From Neocallimastix lanati (nom. inval.) (taxonomy: Eukaryota > Neocallimastigomycota > Neocallimastigomycetes > Neocallimastigales > Neocallimastigaceae): a DNA stretch of 64,000 nucleotides. The notes beneath the pieces are model-generated. The model had not been told where the DNA came from, did not search any database, and was given only the letters and a program-made list of their open reading frames with translations. Below are positions 10,853-23,147 of this stretch, piece by piece. Position 1 is the first letter of the stretch, and every line of letters starts with the position of its first letter. Made by a program: the position numbers and the translations under genes. The stretch is from contig JACVTC010000104.1 of assembly GCA_016946835.1 (NCBI GenBank), positions 351,001 to 415,000 on the forward strand, given 5' to 3'.

Positions 10853-13800
10853 TCCCCATTGATGTGGACTGTTTTTCCAGGTCCATGGAGGGTTGATGGA
10901 AAAGGAATAACCTATATCAGGTGTACTAATTACAGCTTTCTGTGATTCTGATGATAATCGATGGTTATCCTTTCTAAAGTGGCTTCTAGTACGAAGAGTG
11001 AAAACTGGAATACTGGAAGACTGTAGAAAGTGAACTTGATGTTTTATATTGTTTTAAACTGGATATGTAGTAACATTGGAGTTGTATAATTAATAATATC
11101 ATGTAGTTTCTACATATTATCATTGTAATGAATCTATTGTATTTTTTACTTTAGTATATGTATTTTTCTATAGTATTATTTATACTTTCATGTAGCTATT
11201 GTAAAATGGAAATGTAGGAGATTGATTCACTCCAGAGCTTGTGTTTAAGACATTATTTGACGGATGGGAATCTTTTTTATAGTCTTTCTCTACTAATTTT
11301 TTTTTCTTTTTAAATATACTTTTAGCTAATTTATGATTATTCAACAGAAAATTTTTAACATCTTAAAGCGCTTTATTAATTGAAAGAATTACAATCAGTC
11401 AAACGATAAAAAGAAACAATTATTCATTTTAACAGTATATACAAGTAATTTTGTATCAATAAATTTCTAACCCTTGAGTAAATATATAAATATTATATCA
11501 GTTATACCGGATAAAATCAATTATTTACAAAATCTATAATCTATTAAATCATCAAGAACAATTTTATATTTCAAACTTTCAAATATTCAACACCAAAATT
11601 TTTTATTTACTATTTAAAGGGAATTTACTTTCTCTTTTATTTTTTATTTTATTTTGTTATATATATAAAAAAAAAAAAAAAATTTTTTTTTTATCTATTT
11701 TTTTTTTTATTATTTTTATTATTTTTTATTTTATTCTTCTTTTATTTTATTTTTTAGGCTTTCTTGAAATGGATAATACTTCTTCAAATTCAGCAACTAT
11801 ATCTGTTTTGCGGCGTAGCCTTCGAAGATACGATATTCAGAATAAAGATTTCATTCTTATCTTTATTCATGATCTTCAATCATGGTCTGTTAGTAAACTT
11901 TGGGAATTTCTTAGTAAACGTATTTCCAATTGCAATGAAATAGTTCATGGAATTATAAAAACACACACACCTAATATGGAAAATCACTTCATTTTAAGGA
12001 TAAACTATGATAAACCCACTTATTACCTAAATATTTTATTTCTTCTTACTAATTGCCTTCCAATCAATAAAATTAATTGGATCCAAACCGACAAAATCAG
12101 AACTTTCAGTGAAGTTAAGAAATTTAACAACAAATTTTCTTCTTTTGAAACTAAGGCAATGGTTAAAGATTTTCTTTATAGTAATATTTACTCACCGTCT
12201 ACTCAGTTCTTTAATCTTTGTGTCAGTTGGAACGTTAATGGATAGAATGATGAAAAACGTGATGGTATTAGATACTTTAATGAAATTTTTAAACCCATCT
12301 GTATTTGCTTGCAAGAGGTCGGTAATAGCCAATACCTTAATGTACATTCAAATAATTACCCATTTCTTTGTCACTATAATACAATTTTACGAAAAGCTGA
12401 TCCAAATATACCCGGTATGAGAGGTCTTAGTATAAGTGTACATCGTTCTTGTTCATTTTCTCCTGATCCCTTTGAATATAAGTATATCGTTTCTGTTAAC
12501 ATTACTTCTTTTTGGGGAATTAGATGCACTATTGGTAATATTTTGTTCCTACGGTCACTCATAAGGAAGAAAGAAAGAATGCCTTTTCAGAAATTACTAA
12601 TTGGATAAGGAAACATACTAATACACCTTCTATTCTTGTAGGTGACTTTAATATGTCTAAATCCCAATTAGATAGTTTACTTAATAAATCATCTTATCAG
12701 TGGTTCACTAAAAACTTATCAGGTCTCGATTTCACATGGGCTCGGGATGGTAGATCGTCTTGTATTGATCATGTTTTATTTAATTGTAAAATGAAGGAAT
12801 ACATTAATAAGGCATCTGTTTGTAGTACATTCAATGATATATCTGACCACTTCCCTCTTATCCTTTCCTGTAAGAAAGATGACTCAGAAGGTTTTCGTGC
12901 TCCTACTCCTTCTAGAAGATTCAAGTGGTCCCAACACATGTGTAATGAAAAGCATAATGAAATATTCTCAAGTAACTACTTCTCAATTCTTCTTAATGAA
13001 TTTGATGATAATAAAGAATTAAGTTCTAATGAAATGATCAATAAATTTATAGAAACAGCTAATAAAGTTGGTGATAAAGTTCATGCTAGAGTTCCTTGTG
13101 ATCTTAAAGGCTCAGCTTTCCACTGCCCTTATTATATCAAGAAACTTTCTTATGAAAAGCATGTTGCATTTAATGAAATCAAATATTTTTCTTTAGGTCC
13201 TAATCTTGAAAAGCTTGATGAATTTTTAAATTTGCTTCGTGAATATAAAAATATATGTGGTAAAGTCAGGTCAATTAAGTTTTCTATTAAATTAAAACAA
13301 TTTCATCAGTCAATAGAATCTGCATGTAATGATTTTCGTAATAAAAATGATAGGAGTGCTTGGTTAAAATTAAAGAAGCTATCTCACCCTATGTGCTCTA
13401 ATTCTATTTCGTCAAGCGTTTTAAAGGACAAGCAGGAATACGTTAAAATTTTGAATAAAATTCATGAATGGGCTATTAAAAATGAAATGACTTTTGGAAT
13501 TAATAAGTTTGCTACTCTTGTTGTAAAACCGATTAACTTTGTTAAACCGATAAATTATGAAGATCCATCTTTCTTTATTGGTAGTAACAAATTACCTAAA
13601 ACTGAGAACTATACTTGTCTTGGTATTCCTTTTGATGAATCTTTATCATTGAAACCTATACAATCCAAATTAAACAGTAATTTAAATGTTAAATTAAATT
13701 CGTATTTTTGATTTCTTATTAATAAATCTATTCCTCTCCCATTGAAGAAATATGTTTTAATTTCCTTTATTCTTAGTCTTGTTATATATTATGCTCCTCT

Positions 13801-14892
13801 CTTTGGTTCAAATAAGGGCAGATGTTCTAAAGCTCAAAAAATTATTTATAGAGGACTTTATTGGAGTTATGGATTTAAATCTCGCAATTCTTCTGTTAGT
13901 CTCTATGATATTACTCGTGAATTGAGAATACCCCCTCTTTCAGCTATCTGTGCAATATCTCAATTACAAATGCTTTAGAAAATGGAAAAATTCATCATGT
14001 ATTATTAATCATCTCACTAATAATATTCCTACTATGTCACATTACTCATGGACTAAAGAATCAAGGACTTTGGATAAGAAATTAAAAGGTAAAAAAACAA
14101 GTGAAATAAAAAAGTTTTATTGGGAAAGAGATGTCTTCAAACCCTCAAAAACTAAAAAAGCAATTATTTACAAGGAGAATGATTTTGGATTTATTTCAGA
14201 AATCAGAAACTTAACATTTCAATATCCTAAGTATCAGTTGGGATTCTTTTGGATTTCTCGAATTAGGTGTGGTTTTAAATTTGATATTAGTATTTCCATT
14301 AAAAGAAAAATCGTCTCAGAAGATTGCCCTAAATGTTGCCCTTGTTGTGGTGTTAGTGTACCTAGCTTTTCTCACTGGATCTTTGCCTGTAAAGAATTGG
14401 AAAATTACAGAAATAAATCTTTACCTTTTCTAGATGATCTCTTTTTGAAGTTTGCAATGATAATTGAACAAAAATCCTTGGATGTTTCTTTAGATTCAGA
14501 AAAGGATTATGATAATAATATTTGTTATTATATATTGAGTGCTCTTCTTGGTGGGCGTTCAATATATTTAAAAATTAAAGTTAATGATGGGGAACAAAGA
14601 CAATTAGTTGACAATATTTTTAAACAAAGTTCAACTTCGTCAACTGTTCCGTATTTTATAGGGGATTACGGAGTTTTTAACAAATGTAATACCATTAATT
14701 TGTCGATCTTTTAGATTGATGATGAAATGGTATTCCATTGAATCTACCGTTGCCGAGAACGTTGACGTCGAAATGATAAGGCATGAATTTTCACCTCCAG
14801 ATACAGATTCGATTGATAACACTAATACTGAAATAATTACTCGCAATAATGGACGTGGTGTTATCATCGAGGAATGGGAGAAATTATATTAA
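10853..14892 (+). mobile_element. LINE copy 2, same family, RT core missing
   Basis: Starts inside the leader (CCCATTGATGTGGACTG, equivalent to ~5650 in copy 1) and runs through leader, coding region and final TAA at 14890-14892. Its leader (10853-~11285) is almost the same as 5650-6090 of copy 1, whereas the coding regions differ greatly. No poly(A) tail is obvious after 14892, so the 3' end is uncertain. The RT catalytic core is absent. Confidence 0.85.
11769..14892 (+). pseudogene. LINE copy 2 polyprotein, internally deleted
   Basis: From ATG 11769 the N-domain runs to SWNVNG, where a TAG (12243-12245) replaces the Trp codon of copy 1. The same frame continues to ~12540, then shifts. From ~12540 the endonuclease end (GDFNM, SDHFPL) runs straight into the segment after the RT: around 13432-13450 the frame jumps from sequence equivalent to ~8010 of copy 1 to ~9005, so about 1.0 kb holding GVRQGCPLSP and FADD is gone without a frame change. 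A TGA lies at 13709-13711, with further shifts near 13960 and 14665. The C-terminal zinc finger CCPCCG...H...C is kept (~14335-14390). Dead for transposition by itself. Confidence 0.86.
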
Positions 14893-15843
14893 AAATATAT
14901 TAAATTAGATTACGTACTATATAATCTAAAAAGAATAATAATTCATAAAAAGAAAATGTAAATAAACATTTACAAGGAGACTTTTTATGAAGGGAAGAAA
15001 TAATTAGTCAAATATAATGAAGTGTTATTAATAAATAATATAGTAAATAATTAATATTTTTAAGTTATATTATTGAAAATATAACTTTTTTGAATGATAA
15101 TTTTTGTGTAATTATTTATAAAATAAATTTTTTATGTAAAATTAATAGTTTATTTTTATTATAAAAAAATAAACAAAACTTTCTTTATAATTTTTTATTA
15201 TTATAAGTTGTAAAATAAATTCTTTCTTAAAGGTTAGAAATTAAATACAACTTTAGAATAACATTATAATATTAATAAATATATTATTTTGTTATCAGTT
15301 TGAATTTAATTAAAATAAATAAATAGATAAATAAATAGATAAATAGATAAATATATAAATAAAAAATAAATAAATTGAAAATAAAATAATTTTTTTTAAA
15401 ATTAAAAATATAAAACAAATTGAATTAATAATTAATAATATAATTTTCTGGTATAGTTAACTAATAGCAATAAAGATAACTAACTTCTAATACCAATATT
15501 CAATATATAATGAAAGATTGTATGTATTATATAAAATTTGACAATATTTTAAAATATTGGTCAAATTTGATAAAATGCTAAATAAAGGATGAAAAAAAAG
15601 TTTATTATTTTTAATAAATTTAAAATTTTTTAATTAGTTTATAATTTTGTAAATACTTATAATTTTTTTGCAAAATATAAATAATGGTATAGGAAATATT
15701 TATATTTATATTAATAATATTTATAAAAAATAAATTCAAAAAAACACTTTTATTGGTAGATTGAAATTCATATAATTAATTAATATATAATAATATAACA
15801 AATTATATATGAACTTTTATTATATAAATAAAATAAATAAAAA
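14893..15843. other. gene-free A/T spacer, upstream region of the ankyrin gene
   Basis: About 950 bp with no recognisable coding or mobile sequence. A TAAATAGA-type short tandem repeat lies near 15315-15360. It includes whatever promoter serves the ankyrin gene starting at 15844. Confidence 0.6.
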
Positions 15844-18800
15844 ATGGGTTTAATTAATAGTAAATTTAATATAAAAACAATAGAACAAAATCTTTTAATA
15901 GCCGTTGAACAAAATGATATTGAAAAAGTTAAAAAAATTTTAGAAAATGCAAATGAAAATAATATAATATTGAAAATTAATGAAATAAAAAATAAATATG
16001 ATAATTATCTATATTTTGAATCTATTCATAAAAATAATATTGAAATAGTTAAATTATTATTTAATTATGCTATTAAAAATAGTATTATTTTAGATATCAA
16101 TAATCAAAATAAATATGGAAATTATCCAATTTTAGAAGCAATTATTTGTTATAATATAAATATAAAAATTTATTTAATGAATATGTTAAAAAAAAGATAC
16201 TATTTTTAATTTGAATAAAAAGAAAAATAATATGATTATTTTAAATATTGGTACTGATATGATTAAATTAATAATTGATTACGCCAATAAAAATAATATT
16301 ATTTTAGAATTGAATAAAAATAATAAATATGGAGAATTTCCATATTTATTAGCTATTGAAAATGAAAATGTTGAAATAATTAAATTATTAAATGATTATG
16401 CAATTAAAAATAATATAATTTTGAATTTGAATAAAAAAGACAAAGAAGGGATTTATCCACTTTTATATGCTATTAAAAAAGAAAATATTGAAATAATTAA
16501 ATTGATGATAGATTATTCAAATAAAATCAATAATATTTTGGAAATAGATGATGAAGATAAATATAATCCATTATTAATGATATTTAATCAAAAAAAAATT
16601 AATCTAGATATTGCTAAATTATTAATTGAATATGTTGATAAAAATAATATTATTATAAATTTTAATAGAAAATTTGAATATGGAAAATACTTATTTTTAT
16701 TAGCTGTTCATAGTGATGATTTTGAAATAGTTAAACTAATTATAGATTATGCCACAAAAAAAAATATAATCTTAGAAATAAATGATTACGAAAATAGATA
16801 TTCTAATTATCCACTTCTGATAGCTATTCACAATGACAATTTTGATATAACTAAATTACTTATTGATTACGCTGATAAAAATAATATTATTTTGGAATTA
16901 AATAGAAAAAATAAATATGGAAATTATCCATTACTTGAAGCAGTATCTTCTAAAAATATAGAAATTATTAAATTATTAATTGAATATGCTAATAAATATA
17001 AAATTATTTTAAAAGTAAATGAAAAAAATTTTGAAATCTTTAAAATTTCATTATTTAATTATCATGTTTCTAATAAGGATTATGAAAAGTATATCCACTT
17101 TTAAAAGCTGTAATTAATAATAATATTGAAATAGTTAAATTATTGATTGATTATTCCAATAGATATAATATAATTTTAGATCTTCATCAAAAAGATGAAG
17201 ATGGAAATTATCCACTTTTAAGTGCTATTACTAAAAATAATATTGAAATGGTTAAAATATTAATGGAATATTCTATTAAAAAAAAAATCCGTTTAGACTT
17301 GAATAAAAATGGTGAAAATGATTATTATCCATTAGAAGAGGCTATTGATAATAATAATATTGAATTGGTTAAATTAATTATTGAATATGCCAATAAAAAT
17401 CAACAGCTTTTGAATTTAAATAAAAAAACTTCATATGGAGCTTATCCACTTTTGTCAGCTTCATATGAAAATAATACAGAAATAGTAAAATTATTAATTG
17501 AATATGCTACAAAAAATAAAATTATATTGAATATCAATGAAAAAAATAAGTATAATAAATATCCAATTTTAATTGCTATTAACAATAATAATATTGAAAT
17601 TGTTAAATTATTAAAAGAGTTATTATTAAATGATTCAATAAAAAATAATATTATAATAAATATTAATGAAAAAGATAATAATGGAAAATATCCTCTTTTA
17701 TATGCTATTGATAAAAATGACACTGAAAAAGTAAAATTAATTATTGATTATGCTAATAAAAATAATATTATATTGAATTTGAATGAAAAGGAGAATAAAT
17801 CTAGAAATTATTCGTTTTTAGAATCTATTTGTTATGGTAATATTAATATAACTGAATTAATTATTGATTACGCTAATAAAAATAATATTATTTTAAATAT
17901 AAATGAAAAAAATAGATATGGAAATTATCCATTTTTAAAAGCTGTTTTTAATAAATCAATTAAAGTACTTAAATTAATTATCGATTATGCTAATGAAAAA
18001 AAAATTATATTGAATTTGAATGAAAATAATAATTACAAAGATAATCCACTTATATTAGCAAGTAATATTAGAAATATTTCTTTCGGTAGAAATCGTAATG
18101 AGGGTTTAATTATATTTAAATTAATTTTAGATTACGCTTCAGAAAATAATATTATTTTAAAAATTAATGAAAAAAATAAAGATGGAAACTATCCACTTTT
18201 AAATGCTATTGCTAATAATAATACTGAAGTAGTTAAATTAATTATTGATTATGCCAATAATAAAGATATAATTTTGAAATTAAATGAGAAAGAAAATAAG
18301 TTTGGATCTTATCCACTTATAAATGCTATAAATAAAAGAAACTTAGAAGTAGTAAAATTATTAGTTACATATGCTAATATCAACAATATTATATTGGAAT
18401 TGAATGAAAAAGAAAATAAACATGGGGATTATCCAATTTTAAGATCTGTTGTCAATAAAAATATTGAAATGGTTAAATTAATTATTAATTATGCGAATGA
18501 AAAAGAAATTATATTAAAATTGAATGAAAAAGATAACAATGGAAATTATCCATTTTTAATAGCAACTATTAATAATTCCCTAATAATTGTCAAATTGTTA
18601 ATTGATTATGTTAACAAAAATAATATTATTTTGGAATTGAATGAAAAGGATAATAAAGAAAGAAAATCACCACTTTTATGGGCTATTTCTCATAAATACA
18701 ATTTTAGTTGAACTAATAGTTGATTATGCAAATGAGAAAAATATTATCTTAGAATTGAATGAAGTTGATAATATTTATAGAAATTCACCACTATTATGGG

Positions 18801-19219
18801 GTATTACTTATAATAATACAACAATGGTTAAATCAATAATTGATTACGCTAATAAAAATAACATTATTTTAAAATTGAATGAAAATAATTATGACAAATT
18901 AGATACACTTTTATTAACAATTCTTAAAAACAATATTGATATCTTTAAATTAATTATTGATTATATTAATAAAAATGATATTATTTTAAAACTCAGTGAA
19001 AATATGATTGAAAAGTTTATTTCAAGAAATACTCCTACTTTTATAAAAAGTGTTACAGAAATTGATGAAGAAATTATTAAATTATTGAAAAAGAATAAAG
19101 ATGAACATAAAATAATAATAATATACAGTTATGAAAGTATACTTTTGGAACGGTTTAATTCATTGACAGAAGAAATTGTAACAATAATGATAATGAAAAT
19201 ATTTAAAATATTATTATGA
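15844..19219 (+). pseudogene. divergent ankyrin-repeat protein, about 24 repeats, three frame breaks
   Basis: Four consecutive segments (15844-~16190, ~16200-~17090, ~17090-~18700, ~18700-19219) in frames 1, 2, 1 and 2 carry one repeat family of ~37 residues. The consensus contains NIEIVKLLIDYANKNNIIL, a spacer LNEKNKYG and NYPLL.AI. It is the ankyrin fold signature with NYPLL where TPLH is usual. I count about two dozen units. Ankyrin arrays bind partner proteins; no partner is evident. The start ATG at 15844 is followed by GLINSKFN, a possible N-myristoylation start (Met-Gly). The breaks look like real or assembly indels rather than introns, because repeat phase continues across each with no GT...AG pair needed. 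It could be an active gene if these are sequence errors. Confidence 0.8.
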
Positions 19220-19342
19220 CATAATAAATGATAAAATTATAATATAACTAAATAATAAAAATAATAACAAACTTTTTTTTAAAATAAATATTTTTTATTT
19301 TTTTTTTTCAAAATATTTTATTAATTTTTAATTAATATCTAT

Positions 19343-19585
19343 ATGAAGGAAATAAATGAATATGAAATAAAAGAAGATAACGAAAATCGTGATATTGCCA
19401 TTGTAATTCAAGATTTTAATGGAGATGAAACCAATCAACTAAGTATGAAAAAAAATGAATATATAATTATAGAAGATTGGAATATTAAAGAAGGATGGAT
19501 TTATGGTTATAAAAGAGATGATCCACATAAAAGAGGAATATTTCCATCTTCATTAGTTAAGAAAGGTTTATTTCAAATTATTTGA
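19343..19585 (+). CDS. small SH3-domain protein or exon
   Basis: 80 codons. Residues ~17-75 fit an SH3 domain: IAIVIQDFNGDETNQLSM (ALYDY-like strand), EGWIYG (the conserved WW/W position) and KRGIFPSSLV (the G-x-FP-x-x-Y/L-V end). SH3 domains bind proline-rich peptides. It lies 124 bp after the ankyrin gene and in the same frame as its last segment. It may be the C-terminal exon of that gene: a GT at ~19178 and an AG at ~19345 could be spliced, but the donor GTAACA is weak. Alternatively it is a separate short gene starting at ATG 19343. Confidence 0.72.
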   Translation: MKEINEYEIKEDNENRDIAIVIQDFNGDETNQLSMKKNEYIIIEDWNIKEGWIYGYKRDDPHKRGIFPSSLVKKGLFQII

Positions 19586-19750
19586 TTTTTATATTTAAGT
19601 AATATTGCATTTACAATATTTTCTTTTTCGATTATATATTTATTTTTATTTTTTTTTATTGTTTTTTATATAAATATTTAATATAAAAAATTAATATATA
19701 AAATAATTTATGTGATATTAATAATATTAATTCCGAAATTTCTATTATAA

Positions 19751-19890
<140 letters not shown>

Positions 19891-20002
19891 TAAAGATGCA
19901 AATAAAAATATCACTAATAATTACATTCATTTTATTGATTTATGTAAAAATGGAAATGAAGATAAAATAAAGAATTTACTTGAAAACTGTACTGATATAA
20001 AT

Positions 20003-21560
20003 ATGAAAAATGATAATGGTGAAACTCCATTAACTTTTTTTTGCAAATTGGAATATGAAAATACTTTAGATATCATTAAATATTTAGTTGATAGAGGTGC
20101 AGATGTAAATATGAAGAATGAAGATGGTGAAACTCCATTAACCATTATATGTAAAATGAAATATGAAAATATTTTAGATATTATAATATATTTAGTTGAT
20201 AAAGGTGCAGATGTAAATATGGAGAATGAAGATGGTGAAATTCCATTAACTATTATATGTAAAATGAAATATGAAAATACTTTAGATATTATAAAATATT
20301 TAATTATTAATGGTGCAGATGTAAATATGAAGAATAAAGAGGGTGAAACTCCATTAACAACTATATGTAAATTGGAACATAAAAATTTATTAAATATTAT
20401 AAAAATATTAATTGATAATGGTGCCGATATAAATTTACCAAATGATGATACTGATTCCCCGTTAATTTATGCTTGTTATAAAAATAATGATTTATTAATA
20501 AGATTTCTTATAGAAAATGGTGCCAATATTAATTTTAAGAATAATATAGGGGAAACACCATTAATTATTTCATGTAAACGTGATAATGATAATGTCGATC
20601 TAATAAAATATTTAGTTAATAAAGGAGCAGATATATTTGCAAAAAATAATAATAATCAATCAGTATTAATTAATTCTAAAAAAAAACAAAAATATAATAA
20701 ATTATTTGAAAAATTTAAAAAAAGATGGTGATACTCTTTTAACAAATGCATGTAAACAAGAAAATGAAAAAGAAATAGAAATATTGATTGAAAACAAAGC
20801 AGATATGAACATGAAAAATGATGATGGTAATACTCCTTTAATTATTGCATGTGAAAAAGGAAATAAAAAAATAATAGAATGTTTAGTTAATAATGGTTCA
20901 GATGTAAATTTACCCAACTCCTTAGGAAATCCTCCATTGAATATATTATGTAAAATGAATTATAGTGATTCATTAAAATTATTATTAGATATTTTAATTG
21001 AAAATGGAGCAGAAATTAATTTTAAAGGTGAATATGGAATTTCACCTTTAGTAATGGCTTGTTATTTTATTAATGAAAATTTAGTTTCCTATTTGATTGA
21101 AAACAACGTAAATATAAATATTGAAAATAATAATGGGGATACGCCATTAATTATTTCATCTTTATTTAATAATGAAAATATAAAAAAAAAATTATTGAAA
21201 AAAAATAATGATTCAACATTAGAATTTGATTCAAGCTCTAGTTTTAGTACAAGTACTAGTACAGACATTGATTTCAAAAATAAAAATATTGATATCAAAA
21301 AAGAAAATGAATCTTTTTCTGATTATGATTTGAATAAGTCCAATGATGATAATTCAATTATTGAATATTATGATAGTTTAAAAGAAGAAAATACAAAAAA
21401 ATCATGTAATGAAACGAATACAAATTCTATTATTGATTGTTCTGATGATTCTCTTATCGGAAGTATTTCTTCTTTACAAAATGAATTTCAAAAAAAAAGA
21501 TATTATAAAACTTTTTCCATACATAATTTAAATATTAATAATAAATCAAATAATAGGTAA
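20003..21560 (+). pseudogene. canonical ankyrin-repeat protein, about 12 repeats, one A-run frameshift
   Basis: Two overlapping frames (20003-20731 and 20706-21560) are one protein: repeat phase continues across an A7 run at ~20716-20722, a likely one-base indel. Units are ~36 residues, of the form GETPLTIICKMKYE, LDIIKYLVD, GADVNMKNEDG. Units 2-5 are also similar at DNA level (108-bp period), which suggests recent tandem duplication. The last ~120 residues are a Ser/Asp/Asn-rich acidic tail (FDSSSSFSTSTSTDIDF). Open frame extends upstream to 19751 through a first repeat (HFIDLCKNGNEDKIKNLL) and poly-Asn but no ATG is there, so the true start may be a spliced exon, or ATG 20003. Likely a protein-binding scaffold. 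Confidence 0.8.
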
Positions 21561-21988
21561 ATTTTATTTTAATATCTTAATAGTTAGATTCTCAAAATGA
21601 TTTTTAAATATAAATATTTAATATGAATATATTAATTTATTTTGTTTTTATATATTCATATTATATTATATATATTTATAATGATTTAAAATCATAATTA
21701 ATATTATTTAATATTATTAATATGAATATATAAATAAATAAAAAAAAATAAATAAATATTATTATTATTATTTTTGTTTATTTTTGTAAATTTAATTATT
21801 ATTGTTTTCTTATATATTAAATTATTATTTTCTTATTTATAAATATATTTTTTTATTTTCTTATATATTTTATAAATGATAATATTATTATTAAACTTTT
21901 ATTTGCTATCAATATTGTTCATAGTTCTAATCATTTCAATATTAATCAAGATTATGTACTTAATAGTGTTATAACTTCAGTATTATTA
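21561..21988. other. spacer between ankyrin gene and protease
   Basis: A/T-rich. From ~21840 the protease frame is already open (for example IVHSSNHFNINQDYVLNSVI) but has no ATG, so part of it may be coding. Confidence 0.5.
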
Positions 21989-22777
21989 TTGCAAAAATTA
22001 ATTGAAGTAGCAAAAAAATCAACATGTTTAATCAAAATTGGTAATCGGAATGGAACTGGATTTTTTGTTAGATTTAATATACCTTCAGAAGAAAAACCAA
22101 TGTTGGGATTAATAACGAATAATCATGTTCTTAATTCATCTTGTTTAAAATCAAACAAATCGTTTAAAATATGTATAAATGATCAGTTTTTCAATATTAA
22201 TTTAAACAATGATAATTTCAAATTCACATCGGAATTAATTGATGTAACTTTCGTTCAATTTACAGAGAATGAATTTATTAATAATAAAGATATTACTTTT
22301 CTTAATCCAAATTTAGGTGATATTAAAAATAAATCAATTTATATTGTTCAATATCCACTTGGACAAATTCTTTCATATGCTTCTGGAACAATTGAATCCG
22401 TACTTGGTTTTAATTATTTTCATACGGCATCAACTATGGAAGGATCATCCGGTTCCCCACTAATAAATGAAAATATGGAATGTATAGGAATACATAAATC
22501 AGTTATGACACCATTATATAATGTTTATATTTATAAATATCCATATTATAAATCTTCATTATTTTTATTATTTTATAGAACAAATTATGCTTGGTACTGT
22601 ACTTCAAAAAAACTAAAACATATTACATATGATATAAGTTATCTTAAAACATATAAATGGAATTTAATAAACATATACAAACCAATTGAAAAAATAATCA
22701 GTAATATTGATAAATATTATGAACTTAAAAATGAACATAAAATTATAATTATGTGGCTTAAACTTTCAGAATTATAA
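21989..22777 (+). CDS. trypsin-like serine protease (PA clan), start uncertain
   Basis: A chymotrypsin-fold serine peptidase of the Trypsin_2/HtrA-like type. All triad residues are visible: His in LITNNHVL, Asp in ELIDVTFVQF, Ser in MEGSSGSPLI, with the GTGFFV strand before the His. Signal peptide, membrane segment and PDZ domain are not seen; the last ~90 residues (Tyr/Lys-rich) match nothing I know. Position 21989 is a TTG, not an ATG; the frame is open at least 150 bp further up without any ATG, so the real start is probably in an upstream exon, or the gene is 5'-truncated. It sits directly downstream of two ankyrin genes on the same strand; proteases of this type joined to ankyrin repeats would be a plausible regulated effector, but no fusion is shown here. 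Confidence 0.8.
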   Translation: MQKLIEVAKKSTCLIKIGNRNGTGFFVRFNIPSEEKPMLGLITNNHVLNSSCLKSNKSFKICINDQFFNINLNNDNFKFTSELIDVTFVQFTENEFINNKDITFLNPNLGDIKNKSIYIVQYPLGQILSYASGTIESVLGFNYFHTASTMEGSSGSPLINENMECIGIHKSVMTPLYNVYIYKYPYYKSSLFLLFYRTNYAWYCTSKKLKHITYDISYLKTYKWNLINIYKPIEKIISNIDKYYELKNEHKIIIMWLKLSEL

Positions 22778-22790
22778 TATTTATAATTTG

Positions 22791-23125
22791 TGATATATAA
22801 TCAATTAATTTTTGCTCAAGTAAAATGTTGATATATTATTTTTTATTATTTGTAAACTTAATAATTACAATATTTTTCAATTTCTTGTATAAATATTTTT
22901 TAATATTTCTATATATTAGAATATATAATTAATATAATACCTATTTCTTATAAATAGATTAGATTATTTATATTAGAAATAGAGGACTCTCTTGTAATTT
23001 TTAGGAATTAGAATTATTATTTTAATTGTACGAATATTATAATATTATTAATAAAATTTACTAAACTACCATTATTTAAAACCCACTGCTTTATAAATTA
23101 TTGCACATAAAAGTCCCGCATATCA
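22791..23125 (+). repeat. element A 5' LTR
   Basis: Right end ...GCATATCA is fixed by comparison with the reverse-orientation copy at 33792-34177; the ~215 bp before it are shared. The left end is set at TGATAT (22791) by analogy with A' (termini TGATAT/ATATCA), but the first ~115 bp do not align well, so this end is tentative. Confidence 0.6.
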
Positions 23126-23130
23126 AAATT

Positions 23131-23147
23131 TGGTGGAGATATCGGGG
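23131..23147 (+). other. element A primer-binding site
   Basis: TGGTGGAGATATCGGGG begins 5 nt after the LTR. Its complement ends ...CCA and reads as a plausible tRNA 3' end. I cannot name the tRNA. Confidence 0.6.

Noticed and set aside
16190-18700. Introns explaining the frame changes in ankyrin gene 1
   Set aside because: Repeat phase is continuous at each change with no room for an intron; one-base indels fit better.
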